Positions 26,470 through 35,492 of a stretch of 64,000 bases of DNA are shown here, piece after piece; position 1 is the stretch's first letter; each line of letters opens with the position of its first letter. Source of the stretch: a virus. A model generated the notes under the pieces. That model did not search any database. It saw nothing but the letters and a program-made list of their open reading frames with translations, and had not been told where the DNA came from. Where the stretch lies: positions 36,574 to 100,573 of the IMG/VR virus record IMGVR_UViG_3300020467_000004. One strand, written 5' to 3'. The position numbers and the translations under genes are program-made.

Positions 26470-27899
26470 TGTTACACCGTCATGTTTTAGATGCAAGTCT
26501 TTTAACGGCATCTGTTAATACCGATGCGGCTATATGCTTCACGCCTAAAGTAGGCACGCCGTTATCAGATCTAATTCAATCTGGTAGCACGTTAGTTGAG
26601 GCATCTGATGATGCAGTTGACTTAACAGAGTCTATTAGCTTTAACTCCATGTTAAAAGATTCAGGTGGCAGTATTCCTCATGATCTTGCCATGGAAGAAA
26701 TCGTTAAACTCGCAAGCGATGCTGTGTCTACTATGCTTAACATTACTCGCAATGTAGTACGTCCTATCATCGTAGATCAAACAGAAATGCTAGATGTCTT
26801 CTTAGATGAAGAGTTGAAGCATGGTCATCGCCATGAGATTCTACCTGTCTTCTTAGAAAACGCGTTTGCCAACCCCTCTATTACGTCATTGACTGACCGC
26901 TATGCGGAAACGCCAGTACGTGATGTTTTACGTGGTACTGCATTGTTTCCAGAACGCGATGGTGCAGAGTTACTTGAGTTAATCAAGACAGGCATTAGCC
27001 GTATCGATGCAGACATTGCAACGATTCTTGATGATCTCCCACCTGAGTTTTTGGTGAACCACTACAACCATACGTTCCGTGGCTTCCCTAAACCGCCAGA
27101 GTCAGGTCTAGATGAACAGGCGCAACAACGTATTGATCGTGCCGGTGCGATGATCAGCTTCTTTATTGCTAAGCGTTTCCACGAAGAAACACCAGAAGGT
27201 GTTGAAGTAAGTGCTGCGGAGTTTGCTGAAGCGGTGGCTATTCAGATGTCTCAAGCGGGTCGTCGTATTTACCGTATCGTTTCACAACGTGAAGCATTCA
27301 TTCGTCAACAACGTCTGATTCTGTCTATGCCAACGGCAAGTCAAACTAACCGCCCAATCATTGTAGTAGGTGAGGTGTACAATCAGTACCTTAAAGAAGG
27401 CGGTAAGCCCGAGTGGTTGATGGGTGCGTGCCTGGCAGGCGAGCGAGCGCCAACGCCTAATACGCTTAATGCTGAATCAGAAATGTTCCAGCGTACGTAC
27501 GAGCGTGCTGAGCGTCTACATAAGTCTCAGAATAACGCCAAGCGTGTATCTGCGATGGTATCTGGCATGCGTAAGCAATTGTTAGCATACATCAGTGCAG
27601 TTGATGAATCGGATAAATCAATCATCATCGACACAAAAGAAGTATTGCGCAAGCGTGCTAATGACGTGCTAGAAAGTGTTGCAGTCCATGCGAACCTGTC
27701 TACTTACGAATATGTACGTAAAGTAGTTTGTTCAGTATTCTTCCCGCACACGCAGTCTTTCCGTATCCTAAGCGATATTGATGCGCACGCTGCGAAGAAT
27801 CCATCGTTGACACCACGTGAAGCAGCAACATTGACAACTATCGATTTAGTATGCGAATGGGTTGCATCTCAAATCGAAGTCAAACGCAACGTAAAGTAA
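26469..27899 (+). CDS. Virion structural protein, 476 aa (gp177-like by position)
   Basis: A GAAGGGAGCAG ribosome site precedes the ATG. Almost entirely helical, with many Ala, Glu and Arg and no membrane segment; a long amphipathic region lies around residues 225-300 (INxSFFIAKRF..., AVAIQMSQAGRRIYRIVSQRE). It sits between RNA polymerase beta and the prohead protease, where phiKZ carries structural genes gp176-177 (from memory). Likely a head or internal virion protein; exact role not known. Confidence 0.65.
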   Translation: MLHRHVLDASLLTASVNTDAAICFTPKVGTPLSDLIQSGSTLVEASDDAVDLTESISFNSMLKDSGGSIPHDLAMEEIVKLASDAVSTMLNITRNVVRPIIVDQTEMLDVFLDEELKHGHRHEILPVFLENAFANPSITSLTDRYAETPVRDVLRGTALFPERDGAELLELIKTGISRIDADIATILDDLPPEFLVNHYNHTFRGFPKPPESGLDEQAQQRIDRAGAMISFFIAKRFHEETPEGVEVSAAEFAEAVAIQMSQAGRRIYRIVSQREAFIRQQRLILSMPTASQTNRPIIVVGEVYNQYLKEGGKPEWLMGACLAGERAPTPNTLNAESEMFQRTYERAERLHKSQNNAKRVSAMVSGMRKQLLAYISAVDESDKSIIIDTKEVLRKRANDVLESVAVHANLSTYEYVRKVVCSVFFPHTQSFRILSDIDAHAAKNPSLTPREAATLTTIDLVCEWVASQIEVKRNVK

Positions 27900-27908
27900 G
27901 GAGCTTGT

Positions 27909-28631
27909 ATGGAAGCGTCTATGTATCGTCGGGATGCTAAACGCGTCCAACAGGCGCTGCAGAGGGTAAAGGATAGCCTTAAGGTTGTCCAACCCCTTGC
28001 AGTACATGTGCCTAAACGTTACGCGGCTAAAGAACTTGCTATTGTAGGTTCAACCGTGTCGGTAGTGGGGATATATGGGATAGTGGTAGATGATAAATAC
28101 TACGGCGTATCTCTAGTTAACGCAATGATGACGTTAACCCCCTCTAACATCAACACTATTGTGATTGATGAGGTAGAATACTATTCGTTAGAATTCCAAC
28201 CAGGTGATACATTCATGCCTAATGTGAATCTAGTTAAAGAAGGTACACTTGTGTATCAGATCTTTGATGAGATTGTCGCAAAGGGTAACACGCCATGGTA
28301 TTTAGGCTATCGTGATCTAGGACAGTTGTTTGATACCGCACTACATCACGGTGGGGCTAACTTGAATACTAACCACGCAATCTTGGAAATGATCACGGCG
28401 GCCAGAGCACGTTCTCCTCGCGATCGTACCGTATTCTACCGACACCAATTCAAAAACACACAACAGTTGTCAGATAAGCCACCTGAAATCATTGCATTGA
28501 GAAGTGTACAGGATGGTGCGTCTAACACCACAGCTAAACTAATGGGTGCTTACCTAGACGAAGGGATTAATTCTGCGCTTGTAGACCCCTCACAGCGTCT
28601 AGAGCGAGTTGAAGACCTGTTAAGGAGATAA
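27909..28631 (+). CDS. Virion protein, 240 aa (gp176-like by position)
   Basis: A TAAGGAGC ribosome site precedes the ATG, 9 bp after the previous gene; it ends 1 bp before the protease gene. Alpha/beta fold with a helical, basic N-terminus (RRDAKRVQQALQRVKDSLK) and a beta-rich middle. Not recognised by family; the role is inferred from synteny with phiKZ-type virion genes. Confidence 0.6.
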   Translation: MEASMYRRDAKRVQQALQRVKDSLKVVQPLAVHVPKRYAAKELAIVGSTVSVVGIYGIVVDDKYYGVSLVNAMMTLTPSNINTIVIDEVEYYSLEFQPGDTFMPNVNLVKEGTLVYQIFDEIVAKGNTPWYLGYRDLGQLFDTALHHGGANLNTNHAILEMITAARARSPRDRTVFYRHQFKNTQQLSDKPPEIIALRSVQDGASNTTAKLMGAYLDEGINSALVDPSQRLERVEDLLRR

Positions 28632-28632
28632 G

Positions 28633-29391
28633 ATGTCGAACATTGCCAAATATAGCTGTACCGCCTTAGCAGGAACAAATAAGGTAGGTCGCTTAAAAAC
28701 CGATGAACACGGTTATCGTCAAATGGTACTAGGTGCCTATGACTTTGATAACTCAGCGGGTGCCACGTATCCGTTTGAATCAGCCAAATCGCTGTTTGAA
28801 AGCTCTAGTAGTTTGATGCGTCGTATTGCTAACGGTCAGTGCCGTGGTGAATATGGTCATCCTAAACCATTACCTGGTATGACCAACCAACAATTCCTTG
28901 AGCGTATCTTACGCATTGAAGAGTCGGCTATCTGTGTACATTTTAAAGAAGTGTGGATTGATAAAGACAATGTCAAGGACGAGAACGGTAAACCTGTTAT
29001 TGCGGTAATGGGTAAAGTGAAACCGTGCGGACCACATGGCCCAGCGTTAGAACAGCAGCTGAGTAACACTGAAGAGAATGTAGCATTCTCAGTGCGTTCG
29101 TTGACTAACGACCGTATGGTGGGTGGAAAGCTTAATAAGCACATGAAAGTGCTAGTGTGTTGGGACTATGTTAACGAACCAGGTATATCGGTTGCTAACA
29201 AGTATCAGGCACCTGCGCTAGAAGGCATTGCTGAAGATATTGAAATTGTACCTTCTATGTTAGATGCTGTGGAAAGACAGCAGCAACGTAGCGGCGTCTC
29301 AATGGAGAATTCAGTAAGCTCTACTATGGTGCGTTCAGAGTTAGGCTGGTCTAAAGTCCAAAACCTAAACTTTGCATCACAATCCTGGTAA
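28633..29391 (+). CDS. Prohead maturation protease
   Basis: The 252-aa product shows the T4 gp21/phiKZ gp175 type serine protease signature: CRGEYGHPKPLPG with the probable catalytic His at residue 76, and later TEENVAFSVRS with the nucleophile Ser at 153. Between them a beta-rich stretch (AVMGKVKPCGPHGPALEQQL) fits the fold. In phiKZ-type phages this enzyme cuts the major capsid and inner-body proteins after short S-x-E/A-x-E motifs during head maturation. It ends the conserved block, with a hairpin-TATGCCGTC terminator just downstream. Confidence 0.8.
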   Translation: MSNIAKYSCTALAGTNKVGRLKTDEHGYRQMVLGAYDFDNSAGATYPFESAKSLFESSSSLMRRIANGQCRGEYGHPKPLPGMTNQQFLERILRIEESAICVHFKEVWIDKDNVKDENGKPVIAVMGKVKPCGPHGPALEQQLSNTEENVAFSVRSLTNDRMVGGKLNKHMKVLVCWDYVNEPGISVANKYQAPALEGIAEDIEIVPSMLDAVERQQQRSGVSMENSVSSTMVRSELGWSKVQNLNFASQSW

Positions 29392-29399
29392 CATCATGT

Positions 29400-29434
29400 A
29401 TAACCCTGCCATTGCGGTAGGGTTATATGCCGTC
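29400..29434 (+). terminator. Hairpin terminator with TATGCCGTC
   Basis: An 11-bp stem (29400-29410 with 29416-29426, one G-U) runs directly into TATGCCGTCA. It ends the polymerase-protease unit and separates it from the early-type box at 29448. Confidence 0.7.
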
Positions 29435-29447
29435 AGGAAATAATAGA

Positions 29448-29457
29448 CCTATATTAC
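29448..29457 (+). promoter_or_regulatory. Early-type promoter box CCTATATTAC
   Basis: An exact consensus match, preceded by AATAGA and located 38 bp before the ATG of the 170-aa gene. Confidence 0.6.
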
Positions 29458-29494
29458 CAGTATGCACTTACAATACCATTAAGGATAAATATAA

Positions 29495-30007
29495 ATGCAA
29501 CCACAGCCCTTTAAAGCTACGTTTAATGAGTTCTTTAGAAGCGTCTATCCTGTTAACCTAGGTATAGACCCACAACAACGTGGGTTGATTAAAACCTTCT
29601 TCTACGTTGGCGGTCTACTATTTAAAAACAGCGCCATTAAAGGCGGTAGTGACGATATCTCCATGGAACAGAACGTTAAGACCTTAGCAGATATTCAACA
29701 GCACCTGAGACGTTACGGACGTCAATTGAACCGTACATCACATCCGCCTATGACGGGTAAGTTGGGTGAAACATTTAAAACGTTCCTTTCAAAAGACGTA
29801 ACACCCGAATTGCCTAAAGGCAAGCCTATGTTAGATTGCTACAATGCCTACGTGGCTGGGATGCTATCCATGTTAGAAATTCTAACAGAAAGTTCAAGCA
29901 TCGATAATGAAGACATCGCCATTACCCGCTTTGATATTATCAACGATGACCTCATGGCTAACACAGGGATTGAAGCCTGGCACGTACCAGAATGGCCCAT
30001 GGACTAA
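29495..30007 (+). CDS. Hypothetical early protein, 170 aa
   Basis: A TAAGGATAA ribosome site precedes the ATG. Alpha-rich with aromatic residues and a Trp-rich C-terminus (IEAWHVPEWPMD). Its own exact early-type box lies upstream and a second lies directly downstream, so it is an independent early unit. Not recognised. Confidence 0.65.
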   Translation: MQPQPFKATFNEFFRSVYPVNLGIDPQQRGLIKTFFYVGGLLFKNSAIKGGSDDISMEQNVKTLADIQQHLRRYGRQLNRTSHPPMTGKLGETFKTFLSKDVTPELPKGKPMLDCYNAYVAGMLSMLEILTESSSIDNEDIAITRFDIINDDLMANTGIEAWHVPEWPMD

Positions 30008-30055
30008 TTGAAATCCATCTGTCTAGTTTATTATCCGACTGTAATTAAAAACACA

Positions 30056-30065
30056 CCTATATTAC
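30056..30065 (+). promoter_or_regulatory. Early-type promoter box CCTATATTAC
   Basis: An exact consensus match about 100 bp before the ATG at 30166; the long leader is AT-rich and contains TAGGAAGA as ribosome site at its end. Confidence 0.6.
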
Positions 30066-30165
30066 TTTTGTGAGCGTAGAGTGAATAAGACACCTATGTG
30101 ATAAAAGTACTTAAATCAGAAAACATTGATCCGATCAATCAATAAACAAATAGGAAGACTATAAA

Positions 30166-30717
30166 ATGGCTGAAGCCCAAAAGAAAAGCCCAATGCAACA
30201 ATTCGTTCTATCTCAAGCTACAACTGAAGCACTTGAGAAAGTTGCCACTGTTGGTATCGACGCAAAGAAAATCGAAGCGTCTAACGTTATCACTAGCCAT
30301 GTTGAATCAGTGTCTAATGGCGTCATTTCATACGACGTACCTAAAGACGTCGTGACAGGTCTACTGCCTGAAGGCTTAACAATGGAAACCGTTGACCAGG
30401 TTGGCGAGTTCCACAAGAAGTGTGCAACAGCACTAGCGCAAAGTGTATCTGAAGTAGGTATCGATGCGATGGCGCAGGACAAAGAAGTAGCAACGGTAAC
30501 CGGTTCATTACCAGTAGGTAAGTACACCAAGCTAGAAGCTACAGTACACCGCTCTAAAGATATCAGTTATCCTAAAGATGGCCAACGTGTTACTGAAGCG
30601 CGTCCAGGTCACGTAGACCTTAAAGTAACATCAAGCTATGGTAAGAGCTCGTCTAGCCACGTATCAGCGGTACGTACCCACGCGGCGGCACTAGCTAAGC
30701 AGCTATTGTCTAAGTAG
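30166..30717 (+). CDS. Probably abundant early protein, 183 aa
   Basis: Codon choice is unusually uniform (few synonymous codons per residue), like that of the shell and sheath genes, which suggests high expression. The N-terminal half is helical (QQFVLSQATTEALEKVATVG). The C-terminal half is beta-rich and basic, with HRSKDISYPKDGQR, EARPGHVDLKVTSS and a Ser-rich loop before a final helix. I do not recognise the family; nucleic-acid binding or a nucleus-associated role is possible. It has an exact early-type box upstream and its own terminator downstream, so it is transcribed alone. Confidence 0.65.
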   Translation: MAEAQKKSPMQQFVLSQATTEALEKVATVGIDAKKIEASNVITSHVESVSNGVISYDVPKDVVTGLLPEGLTMETVDQVGEFHKKCATALAQSVSEVGIDAMAQDKEVATVTGSLPVGKYTKLEATVHRSKDISYPKDGQRVTEARPGHVDLKVTSSYGKSSSSHVSAVRTHAAALAKQLLSK

Positions 30718-30740
30718 GGATAGCCTATACGTAAGCCAAG

Positions 30741-30778
30741 GATGGTAGAGACTGTAACGTCTCTACCATCTATGCCGG
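30741..30778 (+). terminator. Hairpin terminator with TATGCCGG
   Basis: A perfect 12-bp stem (30741-30752 with 30759-30770) is followed at once by TATGCCGG and, 6 bases later, by seven Ts. Both terminator types are combined here. Confidence 0.75.
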
Positions 30779-30876
30779 ATTCTTTTTTTACATGTTTTAC
30801 TAGATCTTATGAACCCTGCTAAGGAGGGCTATATTCATATTCAGGTGTTATGAATCTACTAACGAGGAGACGTATC

Positions 30877-31284
30877 ATGCATACTGAAAAGTTACGTCTG
30901 GTGATCAGCTCGCCATTCATTCACGCCGCATTAAACAGCGACACCCATGCGTTGGCGTCTATGTTCAATCCACAGTGTCTGGCAATTGGTGAAACGATCA
31001 CTAGTCAAGATCACATGCGCGCGAAAGCGCTTTATAATGCAGTAAGTACACAGGCAGCAAGTTGCACATTTGATAAGTATGCTTATGTCCATTACTGGAT
31101 ACACCGTCACCAATATACGGGATGGGATGAAGTAACCATGGTAAACCAGCTTATAGATAACATAATCAATAACCATGCTGCTTACTTATTCTTAAACGAA
31201 GCTTTTTACTTCGATACAGACCAAGTGGTGAAACTTTACCAACAAACACTACAGGCATTAGATAACCTAACAGCTAGTGCGTAA
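30877..31284 (+). CDS. Hypothetical protein, 135 aa
   Basis: An in-frame ATG lies at 30850, but GAGGAG at 30864-30869 is well placed for the ATG at 30877, which I chose. All-helical with many His and Tyr (DKYAYVHYWIHRHQY). Not recognised. It follows the terminator of the abundant early gene and starts a run of three small genes. Confidence 0.6.
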   Translation: MHTEKLRLVISSPFIHAALNSDTHALASMFNPQCLAIGETITSQDHMRAKALYNAVSTQAASCTFDKYAYVHYWIHRHQYTGWDEVTMVNQLIDNIINNHAAYLFLNEAFYFDTDQVVKLYQQTLQALDNLTASA

Positions 31285-31331
31285 TTACTATGACAAGCTT
31301 GTATCACGTGCTTAATTAAGGAGCCTTACTA

Positions 31332-31640
31332 ATGTCAAGAAAAGATAACTTCCTCACAGTTGCTAATAGCTTCTTAGGTAAAATACCTCTACCTAAGGAA
31401 CAGTTAGACAAGGAAAAGAAATTCATTAACACCGCTGCCGATAACGCTGGCTTCCAAACGGAAACTGACGCTCAGCTAGCAAGCCGCTTTAAACATTACG
31501 TTACTACTGTAATGGCTACAGCAAATCGTTTAATGGATGACTCTGATAAATGGGACGCAGTCACTCTTCGTGAACTGACTACTCAGTATCAGAATGAAGC
31601 ACTGCAGCAATTTGCAACGCTTCAATCAAAAGAAGCGTAA
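31332..31640 (+). CDS. Hypothetical protein, 102 aa
   Basis: A TTAAGGAGCC ribosome site precedes the ATG. Helical and highly charged (KEQLDKEKKFINTAADNAG), with no membrane or metal motif. Followed by a hairpin terminator. Not recognised. Confidence 0.65.
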   Translation: MSRKDNFLTVANSFLGKIPLPKEQLDKEKKFINTAADNAGFQTETDAQLASRFKHYVTTVMATANRLMDDSDKWDAVTLRELTTQYQNEALQQFATLQSKEA

Positions 31641-31653
31641 CGTAACACCATGG

Positions 31654-31687
31654 CGCAGAGGGGTAAAACCTTCTGCGTTATGTCCGT
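31654..31687 (+). terminator. Hairpin terminator with TTATGTCCGT
   Basis: A 9-bp stem (31654-31662 with 31669-31677, one G-U) is followed by TTATGTCCGT, a one-base variant of the usual TATGCCGT. Confidence 0.6.
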
Positions 31688-31711
31688 ATTAACCATATAA
31701 GGATACGACGT

Positions 31712-32314
31712 ATGACTACCCCACTTATAACACTGGCGGAACATTTACCTGCGTTTAAACACTATATACCGCCTACACATCAACAGTGGGTAGATGTAGA
31801 TCGTGTTAGAACACTAGGTATACCCTGCACCAATTTAAGCGACGAACCTGTACTGTCCAACACTATTACAGAAGAAACCGTCATTGCCCTAAGAAGTACG
31901 CTAGCGACCGCTGCTGCAGAAGATTTCATTAACATCCCTACTTACCTTAAAATGGCCTGGTTAGAGACCTCTAGGCGGATGACGTTATTCGATACCATGA
32001 AGTCTAGAGAAGACCTGATAGACTCTACACTTATCTATATTAGTGAATTAGAGTCTGTAGATGTCTCTGAGCTCATTTATGAGCAAACTGATCTACTTAA
32101 TAGACTTATGCCTAAAGTCAACATACAGGGGCTTACAGAGCGTATAATGAGTATATACATGGAGATGAGTAAGTTAATTTACGATAGTGACTTAATATTA
32201 ACCTCTCCAGCTATTGCTGAGGCTGTTTTATATCAGGTAGGATTGCTTGATGTAGATCCTGTAGATTTTGTCAATAGACTAATAGCTCACCTTGTATTTA
32301 AACAAAACCTATAA
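31712..32314 (+). CDS. Hypothetical protein, 200 aa
   Basis: A TAAGGATACG ribosome site precedes the ATG. Helical and acidic, with many Leu, Ile, Thr and Glu. Not recognised. It ends at a bidirectional terminator facing the tail tube gene; the nominal end of the tube frame overlaps its last 28 bp, which I think is an artefact of a homopolymer shift in the tube gene. Confidence 0.65.
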   Translation: MTTPLITLAEHLPAFKHYIPPTHQQWVDVDRVRTLGIPCTNLSDEPVLSNTITEETVIALRSTLATAAAEDFINIPTYLKMAWLETSRRMTLFDTMKSREDLIDSTLIYISELESVDVSELIYEQTDLLNRLMPKVNIQGLTERIMSIYMEMSKLIYDSDLILTSPAIAEAVLYQVGLLDVDPVDFVNRLIAHLVFKQNL

Positions 32315-33231
32315 CGACGGCATAAAAGAGCACGATTAAATCGTGCTCTTGTTATTATGCTTTTTTTTTTTATTGCCGCTGGGCTAGAAGCTCGCTCTAC
32401 TAATTCAGCAAAGCCGTTATCTACAGCGTCAAGATCAGCAGTGATCTTATCAACAAACGCAGCGCGGTTGTTCGGGTTAACACCTGAAAGTGACATGGTG
32501 TCTAGGATAGACTGTGCCACAGCATCAACCGTTGTACCTACTTGAGTAAGACCAGTAAACTCGATCGAGTGAAGCACTGACTCACCAGGAGCAGTAAGAT
32601 CACGACGACCAATGTTTTCACCGCCAGTCTTAGGCATCATGTTGGTAACTAACCAAGCGTTGTTTACACGTGTGTGTGTTGGATCAGGTTCGATGAAGAT
32701 CATGGTCATGCTGACGTAGTCAGGCAATAGATCCGCAGGAACATTCTCTGCCAAGTTAACAACACGTGGTACTTTAGTTTCAGGATCCATCAACAGGTTC
32801 AGCATCCAACCCTCGAAGAATTTGTTGATCACACGACCATACTTCTCAGGGAAACCAAATACAGGAACAGAACGTTCACGTGTAACGTTAGCGATGTCTT
32901 CTTGGAACTCACCGCCACCACCTACTGCGTTTTCAACAAACTCAGCAGTTAGCGTTGAAGTCAACCCTTCAATGGTTTGTGCGTGAAGCTCAACCAGGTT
33001 CTTCAGCGTTGAAATCCAAACATCACTGTCCGGTAAGTCGCTAAAACCACGAGGGGCTTCAAGAAGTACCGGGATGATGTTACGCTTAACGTAGGCAGCG
33101 TTAGAGTGAACACTGTTGTAGTCCACTAAAAAGCCGTTCTGACCATTTTTGGTAAGATCTACGCCTGTGTCTTTTGAGGTCGCTAAGTGGCCAACCCCTG
33201 CCTTTAGTACTGCTTCAGTTACACGAGCCAT
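32287..33231 (-). CDS. Tail tube protein (gp30-like); frame probably shifts near its end
   Basis: It starts one base into the sheath stop codon (TAATG) and directly follows the sheath, as phiKZ gp30 follows gp29 (from memory). The main body is about 290 aa, alpha/beta, with a Gly-rich loop (VGGGGEFQ) and VSMTMIFIEPDPTHTRV. As read it is 314 aa, but the last 24 residues (SIITRARFNRALLCRRYR...) are translated through the bidirectional terminator and into the facing gene. An 11-base A run (32361-32371, minus strand) lies just before. Loss of one A gives K-K-K-A and a double stop at 32352-32357, for a 291-aa product. So the end is either a sequencing error or a slippage site. Confidence 0.75.
   Translation of the reverse strand: MARVTEAVLKAGVGHLATSKDTGVDLTKNGQNGFLVDYNSVHSNAAYVKRNIIPVLLEAPRGFSDLPDSDVWISTLKNLVELHAQTIEGLTSTLTAEFVENAVGGGGEFQEDIANVTRERSVPVFGFPEKYGRVINKFFEGWMLNLLMDPETKVPRVVNLAENVPADLLPDYVSMTMIFIEPDPTHTRVNNAWLVTNMMPKTGGENIGRRDLTAPGESVLHSIEFTGLTQVGTTVDAVAQSILDTMSLSGVNPNNRAAFVDKITADLDAVDNGFAELVERASSPAAIKKKSIITRARFNRALLCRRYRFCLNTR
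32316..32360. terminator. Bidirectional hairpin terminator
   Basis: A perfect 11-bp stem (32326-32336 with 32340-32350). On the minus strand it is followed by TTTATGCCGTCGTT, and on the plus strand by TTATTATGC and eleven Ts. It lies between the convergent 31712 gene and the tail tube gene. Confidence 0.7.
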
Positions 33232-35276
33232 TATACTAGGTCCTCACTTCTGAATGCATTTACCGTGAAGGTACCTACAGTCTTCATGTTGTTACCGTAG
33301 GCGTTGATGTTACAGCTCCAGCTATAACCGCGATTGCTGTCATCTTCAGTTAAGAAGGTTTCAGGAATCACTGTCAAACGCCCGTCGAAACGACCTACAG
33401 TACGTTCGCTAATTAACGCATTAGAACGTTCAATGAACTGTGCGTTAGTTAACTTAGAATTACCTGAAAGATCACGCCATACACGCTGACATACTTTCTC
33501 AAGCTCAGTGAAGAACATCATGTTGATCGCTGAGTTAAGTACAGAAGTATCGTCGTCGTATACAGTCTGAATTGCCGGGTAGAAGAATGAACGGCGATCG
33601 TAGGCTTGTGACCAAACCATACCGTTATTCCAGTCGGCGTTACGAACACGTGCTGGTTTGTACGTGTTGTTCAATGCGCGTAGTGAAGTAATTTGATTAG
33701 TCGGAGACTGATCGAAACCACGACCCGCTGCTGCGATACCAGAGCTTGCACCCATAAACGCTGCTACTTTCTGAGCTAAGTCAACTGTCTGAGGTACTAG
33801 ACCTTTGAAGTTACCGCCATTAAGCGTACCAGCCTGTTCTACAACGATACAACGACAAGTTGCAGTACCGTAGAATGCAGATTCAGGATATAGACGCGCA
33901 GCTGTACGAAGTGCTACACCGATAGATGAATCTTCATCTGCTGTGTTTTGCGGCTCGGTGATATCTTGCGTAGAAAGTACTACGTAGATGTCTTTACGAA
34001 GACCGATAGGCGTTAGCAACTTACGCTTGGTGTCTAGGCTGTAGCCTGGATCCCAGTATGCGCTGATTGGATAAGTTGCATCATCCATCAGATTGTGCTG
34101 GCTGTTCTCAAAGTTAGCAACGTCGTCACCAACTAATTGATCAAAGTTCGCCCAACTTAGGTCACCGTCATCACCACCTTTAAGATAGTGAGTAGCAGTT
34201 TCAGATAGCAGGATACCGCCGTCAGCAGGACCTACTACTTCAATAGCGTGGTAAGGAGTACCATCGTAATCCACACCGCCCATGAAGTTAAGCGAGTGCA
34301 TGTCTGTACCCAGTCCACCTACCGCTGCATCTTCAGCACCATGAAGGGCTGTAAGTACCGTTTCGATGTTCTGCTGGTATACTTCGATTTGACCAAACGG
34401 ACCATAAACAGCCGGGAAGCCATCGCTGGTGTTTAGATCGGTGTATGCTGCATCAACGACACGGTCAAAAGAAAGCTGAGTGTCCAACTTAGGATTGATA
34501 ACACCGTCTTTGAATGCGAACTCAACGTACTGACCACTTGTTAATGTTTGTTGTACTAGTGGAGAAGCATTCTCGCTTGGACGTTCAACGATTTGAAGAC
34601 GATACAAGTATGCGCCTTGGTCATCAATGATGTCGCCATCAACTTCAACAGAGGATCTAGTAGTAGGTGCGTAAAGGCGGAAACCTAAGTTATTACCATA
34701 CTTACCTACATGGTGCGCTGGAATCTCCATGATAGGAAATACCGTCGACGTCGCCTCAGATGCACCCGTTAGATCACCAGTGCGTTGAGATGCTTGTCCA
34801 AGTAACTCACCTTCAGCCATAGGCTCGGTAAACCAGCGGACTTTGTAACCGTTAACGACGTCACCAGTTGGCTGTTTCTGACCAAACTGATCAAGAATAA
34901 AATCGCCATCATCGCGACGTTGATACTCAGGGACTTCCGCTGCAACGATTTCTACGTTAAGACGTAGACGTGCTTGTTTTGCGTCTGCAGGCACAACACG
35001 TTGAACCATGACGCTGTTACCTTGCCCCATAATGGTATTAGCCATTACAGTTGCCTGGTTAGCATACGCTTCAGTGTAATCGAAAGTCTTCTCACCAAAT
35101 GTGCCGGTAAGGGCTGTGCCGATACCAAGTACAGGGGTAGTAGGACCACGTTCACAAAGAAGATGGATCATCGGTAAGTGCATCGGCAATGCTTCTGCAA
35201 CTGGCTCTAATTGACCACGAGACTGGTCATTAATGCCGCGCAAATTAGCAAATGGAGCTGCGCTCGTAATTGTCAT
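33231..35276 (-). CDS. Contractile tail sheath protein
   Basis: 681 aa, close to the roughly 695 aa of phiKZ gp29 (from memory). Typical sheath traits: an N-terminal beta domain (RGPTTPVLGIGTALTGTFGE then VMVQRVVPADAKQARLRL), a large variable outer insertion, and a conserved C-terminal domain running from VPQTVDLAQKVAAFMG to WSQAYDRRSFFYPAIQTVYDD and a final beta strand that links subunits. An AAGGAGT ribosome site lies upstream, behind a 7-bp hairpin at 35294-35308 in the leader. Codon use is strongly biased, as expected for an abundant protein. Confidence 0.85.
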   Translation of the reverse strand: MTITSAAPFANLRGINDQSRGQLEPVAEALPMHLPMIHLLCERGPTTPVLGIGTALTGTFGEKTFDYTEAYANQATVMANTIMGQGNSVMVQRVVPADAKQARLRLNVEIVAAEVPEYQRRDDGDFILDQFGQKQPTGDVVNGYKVRWFTEPMAEGELLGQASQRTGDLTGASEATSTVFPIMEIPAHHVGKYGNNLGFRLYAPTTRSSVEVDGDIIDDQGAYLYRLQIVERPSENASPLVQQTLTSGQYVEFAFKDGVINPKLDTQLSFDRVVDAAYTDLNTSDGFPAVYGPFGQIEVYQQNIETVLTALHGAEDAAVGGLGTDMHSLNFMGGVDYDGTPYHAIEVVGPADGGILLSETATHYLKGGDDGDLSWANFDQLVGDDVANFENSQHNLMDDATYPISAYWDPGYSLDTKRKLLTPIGLRKDIYVVLSTQDITEPQNTADEDSSIGVALRTAARLYPESAFYGTATCRCIVVEQAGTLNGGNFKGLVPQTVDLAQKVAAFMGASSGIAAAGRGFDQSPTNQITSLRALNNTYKPARVRNADWNNGMVWSQAYDRRSFFYPAIQTVYDDDTSVLNSAINMMFFTELEKVCQRVWRDLSGNSKLTNAQFIERSNALISERTVGRFDGRLTVIPETFLTEDDSNRGYSWSCNINAYGNNMKTVGTFTVNAFRSEDLV

Positions 35277-35293
35277 TTCCGACTCCTTAAATC

Positions 35294-35308
35294 GCCTTAC
35301 TGTAAGGC
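35294..35308 (-). promoter_or_regulatory. Leader hairpin before the sheath ribosome site
   Basis: GCCTTAC and GTAAGGC form a 7-bp stem with a single-base loop just upstream of the AAGGAGT ribosome site of the sheath gene. It could protect the mRNA end or tune translation. Short, so it may be chance. Confidence 0.3.
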
Positions 35309-35492
35309 ATGAAATTTCAAAACTAATTTAGCTAAATTAATTCGTGTGCGTTTCAATACGCTATAATCGATGTCTAGCATTAGACCTAGCCAATTCTATG
35401 TATCGGTCAACGTCTATCACGCATCATAGACATATGTAATTAATTACTACAATAGAACCCGGCTAACCTCTCGGTGTTCATAAGGAAAACCC

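Noticed and set aside
30809-30853. A 14-codon frame before the 135-aa gene, as a leader peptide
   Set aside because: It has no ribosome site of its own and no run of a single amino acid codon or attenuator structure around it.
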